From Streptomyces sp. (GTDB taxonomy: Bacteria; Actinomycetota; Actinomycetes; Streptomycetales; Streptomycetaceae), in the NCBI GenBank assembly GCA_003519485.1, contig DOWQ01000719.1:1-6149 (forward strand): DNA of 6,149 nt, given 5' to 3'. Below, piece after piece: positions 5,856 to 6,149 of this stretch. The first letter of the stretch is position 1, and each line of letters opens with the position of its first letter. A model generated the notes under the pieces. The model made no database searches, was not told the origin of the DNA, and was given only the letters and a program-made list of their open reading frames with translations. The position numbers and the translations under genes are program-made.

Positions 5856-5861
5856 TAGGCT
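5856..5861 (+). promoter_or_regulatory. -10 element of the GST-like gene, leaderless type
   Basis: TAGGCT fits the TANNNT consensus and ends 7 bases before the ATG at 5869, so the transcript should begin at or next to the start codon. The AAGGA at 5863-5867 lies only 1 base from the ATG, too close to act as a ribosome site. A weak -35 (GTGACC, 5836-5841, 14-base spacer) is not convincing. Confidence 0.5.
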
Positions 5862-5868
5862 CAAGGAC

Positions 5869-6149
5869 ATGGAAAATGCCGAACACGGTACGCCCGGCGT
5901 CTACTCGTCCAAGGGCAAGGCGTTCGAGCGCGACTCCCGCTACATCACCACGAGGATCATGGCCGAACCGCGCGAGGGCACCGACGACTACCCGGTCGAG
6001 CCCGGCCGCTACCGGCTGATCGCCGCGATGGCGTGCCCCTGGGCGAACCGCAGCATCATCGTGCGGGAGCTGCTGGGTCTGGAGGACGTCATCTCCCTCG
6101 GCAAGCCGGGCCCCACGCACGACCAGGACTCCTGGACCTTCGACCTCGA
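5869..6149 (+). CDS. Glutathionyl-hydroquinone-reductase-like GST superfamily protein (partial, N-terminal 93 residues)
   Basis: This is the start of a xenobiotic-reductase-type GST (ECM4/YqjG/PcpF group). Family members remove thiol adducts from hydroquinones using an active-site cysteine. The visible 93 residues include the family's N-terminal stretch (VYSSKGKAFERDSRYITTRI, 11-30), a beta strand (YRLIAAMA) and the catalytic motif ACPWANR with Cys56. The sequence then reads IIVRELLGLEDVISLGKPGP, a thioredoxin-fold helix and strand. The usual His after CPWA is Asn60 here, which I believe is common in actinobacterial relatives. The C-terminal helical domain, usually to a total of about 310-340 residues, lies beyond the window. 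Actinobacteria generally make mycothiol instead of glutathione, so the real thiol partner is probably mycothiol; that is inference. The gene is divergent from the lipoprotein gene across 110 bases and appears leaderless. Confidence 0.88.
   Translation, partial: MENAEHGTPGVYSSKGKAFERDSRYITTRIMAEPREGTDDYPVEPGRYRLIAAMACPWANRSIIVRELLGLEDVISLGKPGPTHDQDSWTFDL

Noticed and set aside
5850..5868. TAGGCTCA upstream of the GST-like gene as a second iron box
   Set aside because: Only about 11 of 19 positions agree with the consensus and there is no dyad symmetry. The hexamer is better explained as a -10 element.
3954..5870. A 638-codon open frame on the minus strand across the siderophore gene and the lipoprotein gene
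   Set aside because: It runs antisense to a clear SIP gene and out of frame with the lipoprotein. Its translation is an Arg/Gly/Ala-rich shadow typical of high-GC DNA, with no family motif.
1..6149. CRISPR array, insertion sequence, phage or toxin-antitoxin genes, or a new defence system
   Set aside because: No direct repeat array, transposase, integrase or defence-type gene was seen. All six genes belong to ordinary streptomycete families.

Overview
The window looks like chromosomal DNA of a Streptomyces or a close actinobacterial relative. It is very GC-rich with strong G/C preference at third codon positions, uses GTG starts freely, has a DtxR/IdeR-type iron box, and its protein sequences resemble streptomycete families. 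No mobile element, RNA gene, CRISPR array or phage gene was seen. Gene density is high, with six protein genes (two cut by the window edges) and no gene-free stretch longer than about 225 bases.

Layout. (1) Bases 1-2733, minus strand: a two-gene operon for an OpuA-type osmoprotectant (glycine betaine/proline betaine) ABC importer. The ATPase gene comes first. It overlaps by 8 bases a gene whose product fuses the membrane permease to the substrate-binding domain, and that gene runs off the left edge close to its end. (2) Bases 2734-2956: a divergent control region with two inverted repeats on the importer side and a -10-like hexamer close to the opposite gene. (3) Bases 2957-3949, plus: a stand-alone 5'-3' exonuclease like the N-terminal domain of DNA polymerase I. 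(4) Bases 3951-3970: a perfect 8+4+8 palindrome of the iron-box type, followed by (5) 3993-4808, plus: a siderophore-interacting flavin reductase. (6) Bases 4820-5758, minus, convergent with the previous gene and only 11 bases from it: a secreted lipoprotein with a Ser/Pro/Thr-rich linker and probably a DUF2599-like C-terminal domain. (7) Bases 5869-6149, plus, divergent: the first 93 codons of a glutathionyl-hydroquinone-reductase-like member of the GST superfamily, cut by the right edge.

The genes do not form one system. They are four or five independent housekeeping or stress functions side by side: osmotic protection, DNA repair/replication, iron release from siderophores, an envelope lipoprotein of unknown role, and thiol-dependent quinone detoxification. 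The most informative points are regulatory: the iron box right behind the exonuclease stop codon, two genes that look leaderless, and the hairpins in front of the osmoprotectant operon. I found no convincing new multi-gene system.
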